A stretch of DNA of 64,000 bases from Robinsoniella peoriensis (GTDB lineage: Bacteria; Bacillota; Clostridia; Lachnospirales; Lachnospiraceae), in the NCBI RefSeq assembly GCF_000797495.1, contig NZ_JTGN01000016.1, positions 1 through 64,000 on the forward strand, given 5' to 3'. Shown piece after piece: positions 26,308-36,074 of this stretch. Numbering within the stretch: position 1 is the first letter of the stretch; the number at the start of each line of letters is the position of its first letter. The translations under genes and the position numbers were made by a program. Below the pieces are notes generated by a model. That model was not told where the DNA came from and did no database searches. It was given only the letters and a program-made list of their open reading frames with translations.

Positions 26308-27220
26308 TGCCCATCACAACCACCATCCCGGTCATAATAATCAGACTCACAATAACAGAAATAGAATTTGCAAAGCTGGAGAGGGACCCGTCGCCATGAC
26401 ATTTTTCCGTAAATGCCGGAGCAAGTGATCCGATGGGGGCAAATGCCACAACGGCCAGGATCTGTCGGATTTCCAGAGAAAATGGGGTGCACCAGTATAA
26501 AAACAGGGAAAAGCAGGTACTAAATAAAAGTCTTACTGCCACCACAAGGATCGTATCTTTTATGTATAATGGATTGCGGACCGGTTTGAACATCAGCCCA
26601 AGCATTAACATGGCTAAGAAACTGTTAGCGGATGCAAAGGGACTTACAAAAGTGATTACCCCATCCGGTATCCGGATATTGAAGATTGCCAGCAGAAGCA
26701 TCAGCATATAGGTATCAAAGGGAATGGAAGATGCAAGTTTCTTTATTATAGAAGAAATGCTCGTTTTTTCTCCCGGATTGGTGTGAAGCAGGGAGGAAGT
26801 AACAGCATAGGATCCCCCGGTCATAATCATGGAGTTCCCGGTATCAAACAGGCAGGTTACAACAGTTCCGGCAGGACCGAAAAAACTCTGGACTACCGGC
26901 AGTGCAAAACAGCCGATATTATAACCGGAGGAGTTGATCATCGTAAATACACGGCGTTCTTTAGACATTCTTTTGGATAAGAGGAAAGTGATGAGCAATG
27001 GCAGAAAACTGCACATAAAGCCCAGTACAATGATTAAAAACAGGGAAGTATCACGCTGGAAGCCTCCGAAGCCGTTAATAACAGCAGCGGGGAGTGTAAT
27101 GTTCAACACAATTTTCGTAATGAGGGGATAATCCGTTTCTTTAAAAAACCCAAAACGTTTTAAGAGGTACCCGCCGAAAATTATAAGAAGAAAAGCTAGT
27201 GGTTTCAATAAAAAATTCAT
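26297..27220 (-). CDS. AEC-family (auxin efflux carrier-like) transporter
   Basis: The product is 307 residues and very hydrophobic, with about eight to ten membrane segments. FGGYLLKRFGFF, NITLPAAVINGF, NSSGYNIGCFALPVVQ and a C-terminal block ending GSLAPAFTEKCHGDGSLSSFANSISV are typical of bacterial AEC permeases such as MleP-type organic acid carriers. The substrate is unknown; association with tryptophan genes may be chance because the two converge. It starts with a GAGGTGAC ribosome site. A TATACT box on the minus strand near 27270 may be its -10 element. Its 3' end overlaps trpA by 11 bases. Confidence 0.85.
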   Translation of the reverse strand: MNFLLKPLAFLLIIFGGYLLKRFGFFKETDYPLITKIVLNITLPAAVINGFGGFQRDTSLFLIIVLGFMCSFLPLLITFLLSKRMSKERRVFTMINSSGYNIGCFALPVVQSFFGPAGTVVTCLFDTGNSMIMTGGSYAVTSSLLHTNPGEKTSISSIIKKLASSIPFDTYMLMLLLAIFNIRIPDGVITFVSPFASANSFLAMLMLGLMFKPVRNPLYIKDTILVVAVRLLFSTCFSLFLYWCTPFSLEIRQILAVVAFAPIGSLAPAFTEKCHGDGSLSSFANSISVIVSLIIMTGMVVVMGITA

Positions 27221-27314
27221 ATGTCACCTCAGTTTAAAACCCACTTAAAAAGGGCTTTTATTTTCATTCAGTATAGCATTTTTAAAAGGTGGTGAAAAGG
27301 GAAATTTTTGCTGC

Positions 27315-27343
27315 TTGTATTTTGACGGTTTCTTATCTATAAT
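27315..27343 (+). promoter_or_regulatory. Promoter of the hybrid sensor kinase gene
   Basis: TTGTAT (27315-27320), a 17-base spacer and TATAAT (27338-27343) fit a sigma-A promoter. It also shows that coding cannot begin at 27315, where the open frame starts. Confidence 0.7.
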
Positions 27344-27416
27344 GGGATTAAAGTATAATATGAAGCGGCTACATATGTTCATCCAAAAGGATGGCGTAAT
27401 GTTTAGAGGGATTACT

Positions 27417-30400
27417 ATGAATGATCATATAAAAACAGAGGTAAAACAATTTGCCCATTGGATTTTGGAGAAGCATTATGTTGAAAATGATGAAGATGCC
27501 GTAACAGCAGTATTTGCTCCGGATATCACCTGGATTGGAGCCGGGGAGGAACAGCATCGGGAGTCCGGGGAAGAGACCGCAAAATATTTTCAGATGTTTA
27601 AGGGAAAGATTCCGCCATGTCATATATGGGACGAAGAATTTGAAGTGACGGAACTTGGAACCGGGATGTATTTATGCAGTGGATTATTCTGGGTTGCTGC
27701 CAACGAAGAGACTGGTCTGTGCATTGAAGAACATCAGCGTATTACATTTATATTCCGAAGGAAAGCTGACACCTTTGAATGTGTTCATATTCATAATTCA
27801 AACCCATATCAAAAAATGGAAACGGGAGATCTTTTTCCAAATGAAGAGGGACGTAAGGCATACTCTTACCTGGAAAAGAAAATGGAAGAGGTTGAAGAAG
27901 AGCTGAAGAAAAAGGAGCTGGAATTTCAGAAGGCTGTTCAGGTACAAAAGCAGACTTATGATGAGTATATGCAGAAAAACCATCAGATACAGGTTGTCCT
28001 GGATGCGATACAGGGCGGGCTGAAAATCAGTATCGATGATAATATGTATACATATGCCTATCTAAGCGATGAATTGTGCAGTATGTTTGGCTATACCAGG
28101 GATGAGTTTATGGAAGTGACCAAAGGCAGCGCCGTAGGTGCTGTGTATCCGGAGGATCTCCCAAGGGTTTTAAAAGAGTGTGAAGAGGCATTTCGGGATG
28201 GCAGTATGGATTATGCCATTAAATACAGGATAGCTTGCAGGGACGGATCTTTGAAATGGATCATTGACAGTGGTAAGAAGGTCAGAAATGAAGATGGAGA
28301 AGTTATTATCAACAGCATTTATCTGGATGTTACGGAAATGGAAGAAGCAAATCAGAAAATGGCATCTCAGAAAGAACTCTTAGACAGCATTTACGATTCT
28401 ATGATGTGCGGAATTCTACGGTACCAATTGGAGGACGGGGAGTTCTCTGCTTTGACACTGAATCACGAAGCACTTCGGATTCTGGGGTATGAGTCAGAAG
28501 ATGAATGCTATAAACTGGGTATGAATGAATTTTATAACAGAATTTATGAAGAGGATCGCCAGGTTATCATTGATAAGATCAATAAATTAAAAAACCCGGG
28601 TGACCGCTTTCAATTTGAATACAGGATTCTGGGACCCTCGTCTGATATTCTTTGGGTATATGGAACGACAGAGCTGATGATGTCTAGTAGCGGCGGAAAT
28701 ATCATTCAGCGCGTTATGGTGGATATAACGGAAAAGAAGAAACTGGAACTGGAATTGGAAGAAGAACACCAGAGGTTTCGCATTGCCATTGAAAGTTCCC
28801 CGGCAGTTATTTTTGAATATGATGTCCGCGAGGACCAGTATCGGTCTTATGGTACCCTGTCTGAGACAAAGGGAAAAAATGATACAGAAGAAATCGTACC
28901 TGATTTTCTCAAAAAAGAGCTGTACTCTTTAGCCGGGGAAAAGGATGCGGCATATTTACGGGATTTTATGCTGGGCAGGGCAGGGAAAGAAATAGATATT
29001 AAATTGGCACCTCATGTGGGCAGTTCCCATACTGTGTGGTCCCGGATATCCGGCACAACGATCTATGATGATGAAGGAAATATGGTTAAAATGATCGGTA
29101 AAATGCGCAACATCCAGTCAGAGAAAGAAAAGGAATTCGCGCTGGAGGAGGCGAAATACAGGGACGGGCTGACTGGTTTGTATACAAAGGAAGCGGGTAT
29201 CCGCCTGGCGCGGGAGTACATGGAGCAGAAAAGCCCGGATGAAATCTGCGGGCTAATGCTCCTGGATATGGATGATTTCCAGAAGGTAAATGATGAAGAA
29301 GGCAGCGTATTTGCAGACGCTATTTTGCAGGAAGTGGCGGTGATCCTTAAGTCTGAAACACAGGAAGATGATATACTGATCCGTTTGGGCGGCGATGAAT
29401 TCATGCTTTTTTTAAAAGGCTGTACAAAAGGAAGAGCAACTATACTGGGGCCTAAGATTGCTGCGATGGTACAGAATCTGGTGGTTTCAGGGCAAAGCAA
29501 GGTGCGGGTTTCGGTTACCATCGGGATGTGTGTTACCGAGGTTGTAGACGAATACAGCGGGCTTTACCGGTGTGCGGAAAGTACTCTGAAATATGCAAAA
29601 GAGTATGAAAGGGGCCGTGCATGCTGTTACCTGGATACCTCAAATGAACTGGGGACGGTACTTACGGAACTCTATAAAGAAGCTCATTTTATCAATGAAA
29701 TTGGCAGACCGGTAAAATACCGGGAAGAGGACCTGACCTCCTTTGCCCTGGAGCTTCTGGGGAAGGCGAAAAGTCTGGATGATGCCATTTTCCTGCTGTT
29801 ATCCAGAATCGGCAAAACCTATCATTTTGACAGGGTTACCATTATGGAGATGGATTACGAATATTTAAGTTACCGTTATACTTACCAGTGGGCTGGAAAC
29901 CTGTCGGATCTTGAAATGGATCGGGATTTTTATATATTCAGAGAAGAAGTCAGCAAAATAGATCAGATATTTGATGAAGAGGGGCTGTGCGACCGGATGA
30001 ACCCGAGGGTTTCCAAGATCCCATCATGCCTGATCTCCGCCATTTGGAATCATGGAAAAATAACCGGAACGTTAAGTTTTGAGATCCGGAAAGGTGATTA
30101 TGTGTGGACGAAGGAGCAGCGCAAACTGGTGAAGGAAATGGCTAAGATCATATTTTCATTTATTATGAAAGCCAGGGCAGATGCTGTGAGTCAGGCGAAA
30201 ACAGACTTTTTATCCAGGATGTCCCATGAGATAAGGACACCTATGAATGCCATTACGGGAATGACTGCCATTGCAAAAACAGTTCTGAATGATAAAGAGA
30301 AGGCGATGGATTGTCTGAATAAAATTGAATCAGCCAATACCTACCTGCTGAATCTTGTGAACGATGTGTTGGATATGTCCAGGATAGAAAGCGGTAAAAT

Positions 30401-31331
30401 TGAGATAAACGAAGAGAGCATGGATCTGAAAAGACAAATGGATGATCTGGAATCGTTGATGATGCCGCAGGCCCAACGTAAAAACATTGATTTCAGGATC
30501 GAGAATCGCTATATCAACAACCGCAGAATTATCGCTGATGAATTACGTCTCAACCAGGTTATGGTAAATATTGTAGGAAATGCATTGAAATTTACCGGTG
30601 TGGGCGGACAGGTAATCGTAAATATTGATCCTCTGAAGGAAGAGGCAGCCCAGGTTGTACTGCATTTCTCTGTGAAAGACAATGGAATAGGGATTAACAA
30701 AGAAGCTCTTGGCAGAATCTTCACTGCATTCGAACAGGAAGGAAAGAAAACTTCTTCTAAATACGGAGGAACCGGTCTGGGGCTTGCCATATCCAGCAGA
30801 CTGGTACAGATGATGGGTGGGAACCTGGAGGTGCAGAGTGAGCCGGGGGCAGGATCAGTATTTTATTTTACACTGACATTTGCATATGGTTCAGACGAAA
30901 TTGAAGTACCTTATGAAGAAGAAGTGAAATGTGATTATGATTTTGATGGAAAACGAATCCTGCTGGCAGAAGATAATGAGTTAAATCAGGAAATTGCCAG
31001 TACCATTTTAGAAATGAACGGCTTTATTATTGAAGCTGTGGGAGATGGGCAGCAGGCGCTGGATATGTATATAAATCATCCGCCTTATTACTATGACGCT
31101 GTGCTGATGGATATTCGAATGCCGGTTATGGACGGACTGGAAGCTACAAAAGGGATCCGTACCTCCGGGCGTGAAGATGCCAGATCAATTCCGATTATTG
31201 CGATGACTGCCAATGCATTCAGTGAGGACACAAAAAAGTCCATGGCCAGCGGAATGAATGGACATTTATCCAAGCCCATAGAAACGGAAGTCCTTTTTGA
31301 TACCCTGCAAAAGTGTCTGAAAGGATCGTGA
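27417..31331 (+). CDS. Hybrid sensor: NTF2-like, PAS, GGDEF, histidine kinase and receiver domains
   Basis: The product is about 1304 residues with no membrane helix, so it is cytoplasmic. Domains in order: an NTF2/SnoaL-like domain (about 1-125), a coiled coil (about 140-185), two to three PAS domains (about 190-570), a GGDEF domain with intact RLGGDEF near residue 657, a GAF-like region (about 760-920), a phospho-acceptor domain (His in RMSHEIRTP near 938), an ATPase domain with DNGIGI and GGTGLGLAIS, and a receiver (acceptor Asp in VLMDIRMP near 1229). It could make cyclic di-GMP and also relay phosphate. The ATG at 27417 has AGAGGG upstream; other ATGs upstream are less likely. It has no adjacent response regulator. 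Confidence 0.88.
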   Translation: MNDHIKTEVKQFAHWILEKHYVENDEDAVTAVFAPDITWIGAGEEQHRESGEETAKYFQMFKGKIPPCHIWDEEFEVTELGTGMYLCSGLFWVAANEETGLCIEEHQRITFIFRRKADTFECVHIHNSNPYQKMETGDLFPNEEGRKAYSYLEKKMEEVEEELKKKELEFQKAVQVQKQTYDEYMQKNHQIQVVLDAIQGGLKISIDDNMYTYAYLSDELCSMFGYTRDEFMEVTKGSAVGAVYPEDLPRVLKECEEAFRDGSMDYAIKYRIACRDGSLKWIIDSGKKVRNEDGEVIINSIYLDVTEMEEANQKMASQKELLDSIYDSMMCGILRYQLEDGEFSALTLNHEALRILGYESEDECYKLGMNEFYNRIYEEDRQVIIDKINKLKNPGDRFQFEYRILGPSSDILWVYGTTELMMSSSGGNIIQRVMVDITEKKKLELELEEEHQRFRIAIESSPAVIFEYDVREDQYRSYGTLSETKGKNDTEEIVPDFLKKELYSLAGEKDAAYLRDFMLGRAGKEIDIKLAPHVGSSHTVWSRISGTTIYDDEGNMVKMIGKMRNIQSEKEKEFALEEAKYRDGLTGLYTKEAGIRLAREYMEQKSPDEICGLMLLDMDDFQKVNDEEGSVFADAILQEVAVILKSETQEDDILIRLGGDEFMLFLKGCTKGRATILGPKIAAMVQNLVVSGQSKVRVSVTIGMCVTEVVDEYSGLYRCAESTLKYAKEYERGRACCYLDTSNELGTVLTELYKEAHFINEIGRPVKYREEDLTSFALELLGKAKSLDDAIFLLLSRIGKTYHFDRVTIMEMDYEYLSYRYTYQWAGNLSDLEMDRDFYIFREEVSKIDQIFDEEGLCDRMNPRVSKIPSCLISAIWNHGKITGTLSFEIRKGDYVWTKEQRKLVKEMAKIIFSFIMKARADAVSQAKTDFLSRMSHEIRTPMNAITGMTAIAKTVLNDKEKAMDCLNKIESANTYLLNLVNDVLDMSRIESGKIEINEESMDLKRQMDDLESLMMPQAQRKNIDFRIENRYINNRRIIADELRLNQVMVNIVGNALKFTGVGGQVIVNIDPLKEEAAQVVLHFSVKDNGIGINKEALGRIFTAFEQEGKKTSSKYGGTGLGLAISSRLVQMMGGNLEVQSEPGAGSVFYFTLTFAYGSDEIEVPYEEEVKCDYDFDGKRILLAEDNELNQEIASTILEMNGFIIEAVGDGQQALDMYINHPPYYYDAVLMDIRMPVMDGLEATKGIRTSGREDARSIPIIAMTANAFSEDTKKSMASGMNGHLSKPIETEVLFDTLQKCLKGS

Positions 31332-31385
31332 TGGTGCTCATTGTGTCAGCATTTGGAATTATTTTGAATAATTCGAAAAAAAGCC

Positions 31386-31414
31386 TTGCATTTTGTTCTT
31401 AGTTGTGATATAAA
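31386..31414 (+). promoter_or_regulatory. Promoter of the tRNA genes
   Basis: TTGCAT (31386-31391), a 17-base spacer and TATAAA (31409-31414) lie about 56 bases before tRNA-Tyr. A hairpin (ATTGATCTT/AAGATCAAT, 31442-31463) sits between them. Confidence 0.65.
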
Positions 31415-31469
31415 TATATCTTGTCAGAACAAAATTAGAACATTGATCTTGTAAAAGATCAATGCATAT

Positions 31470-31551
31470 GGATGGATTCCCGAGTGGCCAAAGGGGACAG
31501 ACTGTAAATCTGCTGCAAATTGCTTCGGTGGTTCGAATCCACCTCCATCCA
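31470..31551 (+). tRNA. tRNA-Tyr (GTA)
   Basis: The acceptor stem GGATGGA/TCCATCC, anticodon loop ACTGTAAATC with anticodon GTA, long variable arm and T-loop GGTTCGAATCC are all present. CCA is not encoded. A hairpin with T-run (31558-31583) follows and could end or process the transcript. Confidence 0.96.
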
Positions 31552-31557
31552 TTGAAA

Positions 31558-31583
31558 ATAGATTGCCTGAGCAATCTATTTTT
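31558..31583 (+). terminator. Hairpin with T-run between the two tRNA genes
   Basis: ATAGATTGC and GCAATCTAT form a 9-bp stem with a CTGA loop and a short T-run that runs into the start of tRNA-Leu. It may be a partial terminator that lowers tRNA-Leu output. Confidence 0.6.
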
Positions 31584-31585
31584 AT

Positions 31586-31671
31586 GCCGGCGTGGCGGAA
31601 CTGGCAGACGCACAGGACTTAAAATCCTGCGGGACTAATCTCCCGTACCGGTTCGATTCCGGTCGCCGGCA
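31586..31671 (+). tRNA. tRNA-Leu (TAA)
   Basis: The acceptor stem GCCGGCG/CGCCGGC, anticodon loop CTTAAAA with anticodon TAA, long variable arm of a class II tRNA and T-loop GGTTCGATTCC are all present. CCA is not encoded. Confidence 0.96.
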
Positions 31672-31683
31672 TTCTCGAAAATA

Positions 31684-31721
31684 AAAAGGATAGACCCGTA
31701 TAGTGGGTTTATCCTTTTTTT
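31684..31721 (+). terminator. Terminator after tRNA-Leu
   Basis: AAAGGATAGACCC pairs with GGGTTTATCCTTT (one G-T pair) around a 6-7-base loop, followed by a T-run. Confidence 0.85.
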
Positions 31722-31936
31722 ATCTTTTCATTTTTCTGCTGATCCAGTGTTTGAGATCTTTGAGTAAATCATTTGCGGTACTTTATGCCTTATTCCCTTT
31801 TGCTGCTTTTGGAAGACATATCTTGCAGGAAGCATTTTCAACGCTCTGGCAAAAACGATAATAATGTCTTATAATGTATGATAAAGGAAGGGGATTTACT
31901 CTAATTGAGGAAAGAACCGGCAGGAGGGAGAAAGAA

Positions 31937-34636
31937 ATGAGAAAGAGATGCAAAACAGCAATAAGAGCAATAATGCTGGCAGTATTACTAACTATGGCTT
32001 TTTATTTTCCGGCAGAGGCAGAAGCGGTGCTGGATAATGAGCAAGCTGTACAGAGGGATGAAGGAGATGAAACAGAACGTATTTTGGCAGTGGAAGAGGA
32101 CGTGATTTCCCAGGATACGGATATGTCATCCTGGCTTTGCGAGTGGGATGAAAGCACATTTACGGTAACTCTTACAGAATATAAGGGAGCTGACACTGAT
32201 GTGGAAGTGCCTGGTACTGTTGTAAAAGACGGAAACGTTTATGGGGTGGAAATTATGGATACCGTCGTAGGGACCAGCAGTTATGAATATCTGAGTACAG
32301 GACCGTTTTTCCAAAATAATCATATAAGAACCGTATCCTTTCAGGATGGGGTTCGTTTCCGCAATAACAGTATGTACAAAGCTTTTTTTGAATGTGGGAA
32401 TCTGGAATCAGTTACAGGGCTTCCAAATGGGGTACGTACGATGAACGAGGCGTTTAAAAATTGTAAGAATTTCATCTATGCAGACAGATTACCACCAGGT
32501 ATTGAAGAAATGCAGAATACTTTTAAGGGATGCACCCGGCTGTCAGAGGCACCAGAGATACCGGAAGGTGTCCTGAATTTGAACAGTGCATTCCAGGGCT
32601 GCCAAAATTTAATGTCAGCACCAAAGCTTCCGGAATCGGCACGGGACATCAGTTATATGTTTCTTAATTGCATTAATTTGGAATATGGTCCCGAAATTCC
32701 CCCCAATGTAACAAATATGGATGGTACTTTTGCAGAGTGCTATCAGTTAAAAGCGGTTCCGGATATCTACAGCCACAGCTTAAGGACGGCAAATGAAGCT
32801 TTTCGGTTTTGTGGTGAATTACAGCAGATTTCTATAGAAAGTGATTCCCTGGAGTCGGTTACACGTACTTTTTATTCATGCAGAAGTTTGAAGAAAGCGG
32901 ATTTATCTGCAAAGAGCCTGCAAGATATGGACAGGACATTTCAGGAGTGCAGCAGCCTTACAGAAATGCCGGTAATTCCCCAGGGAGTACAACGGCTGTA
33001 TAATACCTTTGAAAATTGTATCAGCATGGTTAAAGCGGGAGATTTACCGGACAGCATAAGAATAGTATCAAGAGCCTTTGCCGGATGCATAAATCTTGTT
33101 GAAGTCCCCGAATTTAATGATCAGGTTACGTCCTTGTATGGAGCTTTTCAAGACTGTACGAGTCTGCAAAAAGCCCCTGTTCTGCCAAAGAAGCTGTATA
33201 CACTGGCATTTACCTTCATGGGATGCAAAAACCTGGAGCAGGCCCCGGAGATACCGGCAGAGGTTTTGGTTATGCGAAGTGCATTTGAGGGTTGTACAAG
33301 TCTGGAGGAGGCGCCTGTGATCCCGGCAGGAGTCACCGATTTATGGAGAACTTTTCGGGGATGCAGCAGCCTAAAAAAGGCAACAGATATTCCACAGAGT
33401 GCAGATAATATTTCTTCGTTATTCTCAGGCTGTACGGAGTTGACAGAGGCGCCGGATATTCCGGAGGGGGTTTCCAATATTTCAAATACGTTTCAATATT
33501 GCTACCGGCTGCAGGGTGAAATAATCATTAAGGCTAATCCGGAATATTATGCAAAGTGTTTTGAGAAAACAGGGCTGGATGGAAATGGATTGACGGTTCA
33601 CTATACAGAGAATGTTCAGAATATTGACCGTATCCTGACCACCAGGGGGGAAAATAATGATCATGTAAAAAAGGGAAATAACATAAACGCACTGGTTGTA
33701 TTGTTTGACGGTAATGGCGGAACGGTATCCCAGAACCAGATTATGGTGCGGCTAGGATATGCCTATGAAATCCTGCCGGTGGCAAAAAGAACAGGATATG
33801 AATTTGCAGGGTGGTATACAATGAAAAGCGGAGGAAGCAGAGTGGCAGAAGAGACAATTGTGGGCACAGCTGCTAATCATACATTATATGCCGCCTGGCG
33901 GCCCTGCGGTTATAAAATTTTGTTTCAGCCGGAGGGTGGCAGTCTGTCTGTAAAGGAAAAAACGATAGCTTACGGAAGTGCTTACGGAAGTCTGCCGGTG
34001 CCGGTCAGACAGGGATATCAGTTTGCCGGATGGTTTAATTCCAGATCCGGAGGAACTCAGATTACCGGTAAATCTAATTTCAGACAGACCGGAAACCAGA
34101 ATCTGTATGCCAGATGGAAAGAAATTATTTATCAGGTACAGTTTAACAGCAACGGTGGAAAAAAGAAGTTTTCCGGAAGAGGTGTAAAGAACGGGGATTC
34201 CTATGGCTCCCTTCCGGCACCTGCAAGATCCGGATACAGATTCACAGGGTGGTATACGGCGAAAAGCCGTGGAAAGAAGATTACATCCCAAACCAGAGTT
34301 AATTTGAATCAGGACCAGATGCTCTATGCGCATTGGAGCAAAGTCACTGTGGGGCGTGTAAACTCATTAAAACTTTACAATAAAAAGAAAGGGCGCATGG
34401 ATATTGCTTTCAAAGGAGTCAAAGGAGCAGCGGGATACCAGATCTTATACGGATCGAATTCCTCATTTACCAAAGGAAAAAAGAAGGTATATACAACGAA
34501 GATAAAAAAGGCAGTTACAAGGCTTAAGAAAAGAAAGACCTACTATGTGAAGGTACGTGCCTATAAGTTCGACTCCGCAGGAAAAAAAATCTATGGTAAA
34601 TTCAGCAGTGTAAAGAAGTTACCAATTAAAAAATAA
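31937..34636 (+). CDS. Secreted repeat protein: DUF285/BspA-like repeats, three InlB B-type repeats, FnIII-like tail
   Basis: The product is 899 residues. The signal peptide ends near AEAEA (residue 34). Residues about 145-520 hold some 15 repeats of 23 residues with a TFxGCxxLxxAPxIPxGV pattern, like DUF285/BspA leucine-rich surface repeats. Three repeats of about 70 residues follow (about 585-803), each ending in a GYxFxGWY ... LYAxW pattern typical of Listeria-Bacteroides/InlB B-repeats. A basic fibronectin-III-like domain (about 805-895) closes it. No LPXTG anchor is seen, so attachment may be by charge. The likely role is adhesion or binding at the cell surface. The start at 31937 is set by GGAGGGAG. 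A possible promoter has TATAAT at 31870. Confidence 0.85.
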   Translation: MRKRCKTAIRAIMLAVLLTMAFYFPAEAEAVLDNEQAVQRDEGDETERILAVEEDVISQDTDMSSWLCEWDESTFTVTLTEYKGADTDVEVPGTVVKDGNVYGVEIMDTVVGTSSYEYLSTGPFFQNNHIRTVSFQDGVRFRNNSMYKAFFECGNLESVTGLPNGVRTMNEAFKNCKNFIYADRLPPGIEEMQNTFKGCTRLSEAPEIPEGVLNLNSAFQGCQNLMSAPKLPESARDISYMFLNCINLEYGPEIPPNVTNMDGTFAECYQLKAVPDIYSHSLRTANEAFRFCGELQQISIESDSLESVTRTFYSCRSLKKADLSAKSLQDMDRTFQECSSLTEMPVIPQGVQRLYNTFENCISMVKAGDLPDSIRIVSRAFAGCINLVEVPEFNDQVTSLYGAFQDCTSLQKAPVLPKKLYTLAFTFMGCKNLEQAPEIPAEVLVMRSAFEGCTSLEEAPVIPAGVTDLWRTFRGCSSLKKATDIPQSADNISSLFSGCTELTEAPDIPEGVSNISNTFQYCYRLQGEIIIKANPEYYAKCFEKTGLDGNGLTVHYTENVQNIDRILTTRGENNDHVKKGNNINALVVLFDGNGGTVSQNQIMVRLGYAYEILPVAKRTGYEFAGWYTMKSGGSRVAEETIVGTAANHTLYAAWRPCGYKILFQPEGGSLSVKEKTIAYGSAYGSLPVPVRQGYQFAGWFNSRSGGTQITGKSNFRQTGNQNLYARWKEIIYQVQFNSNGGKKKFSGRGVKNGDSYGSLPAPARSGYRFTGWYTAKSRGKKITSQTRVNLNQDQMLYAHWSKVTVGRVNSLKLYNKKKGRMDIAFKGVKGAAGYQILYGSNSSFTKGKKKVYTTKIKKAVTRLKKRKTYYVKVRAYKFDSAGKKIYGKFSSVKKLPIKK

Positions 34637-34782
34637 GTGATGTGTCGGTTTTCCATTTGAATTCTGTCTATGTTGGAAAATGATAAAGTTACGATACGGA
34701 TTTGATGGTGAAAGTTTAACTAGTGTGATAGAATAGCAATTAATAGAATTGCAGCCTAAAAGTTTCGTATAAGGAGAATTAT

Positions 34783-36060
34783 ATGCAGGAAGAAGAGAAA
34801 GGGACCTATGAGTTTGATTTGAATTATTTAATCAATCATATTCCCGGAGGAATCGCAATTTATAAACTGGCAGATCCGTTGAAGATATTGTATTTTAATG
34901 ATGGAGTTTGTGCGTTAAGCGGTCACTCACGAGAAGAATACTGGGAGATAGTGGAATCTGATGCAATTGAGATCGTTTTGGAAGAAGACCGCAAGGAATT
35001 AAATAATGAAATAATAGCGGCTTTATCAGAAAATAGAAAAATTGATGCAACTTATCGGATCAGGCATAAGGACGGAGGAGTTGTCTGGATCCATCTGTCT
35101 GCCCTGAGGATTCGGGAAGAGGGAGGATTTCCAATCTATTACGCTATCTTTATGGATATCAGCGAGGAGAGAAATACCCAAAGACATCTAAGTGAGCTGG
35201 CGGAGCGGGATAGCCTTACGGGAGCGCTGAACCGGATCAGTTTTGAGCAGAAGATCGAAAAATATCTGAGCGGGCACGAAACGGATATGTCAGCATTTTT
35301 AATGCTGGATATTGATAATTTCAAGCAGATTAATGATTTCCTGGGGCATACGAAGGGAGATGAGATTCTTTGCAGGATTACGAAACTTCTCAAAGAAACC
35401 TTTGGTGAAGGAAGTTTTGTTGCGCGTATGGGTGGTGACGAGTTTGCAGTTTTTGTTACCCGAATCTCTATGGAAGAGGAACTGACCATGCTCATTCAAA
35501 AATTTTTCCGCATTTCATGTGCGGAGTATGATTACCAGGACAGTAAAATTTACATGTCCTGTTCGATGGGTATCAGCCGGGTTCCCAAAGATGGATTTCA
35601 GTATATGGAGTTATATACAAAGGCAGATAAAGCGCTGCTGTTTGCCAAAAACAATGGGAAGAATCAATACCGTTTTTTTGGAGAATTAATGTCATCGCCA
35701 TCTTCTTTATTGCTGCGGAATATGGAATGGCTGCTGGATGAAGGAACGAATGCAATTTATATCTGCAATGTAGAAAATTATGAACTGTTATATATGAATA
35801 AATTAGCACGCCAGATGGCAAATACACAGGGGAATACTTATATTGGAAAAAAATGCTACAAGGAATTGATGCATTTGAACGATCCATGCCCATTTTGCAA
35901 GATCTCCAGTATGAAAAGGGAATCGTTCTGCGAGCGCAGGTTTAAGGTACCATATTCAGGAACAGAGTTATTAATGAAAGGGAAAATAATTAACTGGAAC
36001 GGAATTAAGGCTCATGTTGAATTCATTATGGATATTTCAAAGTATAGGATGATAGAATAA
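34783..36060 (+). CDS. PAS-GGDEF diguanylate cyclase with C-terminal PAS-like domain
   Basis: The product is 425 residues. An N-terminal PAS domain (about 10-130) is followed by GGDEF (about 140-300) with the active motif RMGGDEF near residue 214, so it should make cyclic di-GMP. About 110 further residues look like a second PAS-type sensor and contain the sequence PCPFCKIS, a possible metal or redox site. No membrane helix is visible. It lies directly upstream of an AraC regulator (14-base gap) and may be co-transcribed with it. Confidence 0.88.
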   Translation: MQEEEKGTYEFDLNYLINHIPGGIAIYKLADPLKILYFNDGVCALSGHSREEYWEIVESDAIEIVLEEDRKELNNEIIAALSENRKIDATYRIRHKDGGVVWIHLSALRIREEGGFPIYYAIFMDISEERNTQRHLSELAERDSLTGALNRISFEQKIEKYLSGHETDMSAFLMLDIDNFKQINDFLGHTKGDEILCRITKLLKETFGEGSFVARMGGDEFAVFVTRISMEEELTMLIQKFFRISCAEYDYQDSKIYMSCSMGISRVPKDGFQYMELYTKADKALLFAKNNGKNQYRFFGELMSSPSSLLLRNMEWLLDEGTNAIYICNVENYELLYMNKLARQMANTQGNTYIGKKCYKELMHLNDPCPFCKISSMKRESFCERRFKVPYSGTELLMKGKIINWNGIKAHVEFIMDISKYRMIE

Positions 36061-36074
36061 GGGAGAAGTTTAAC

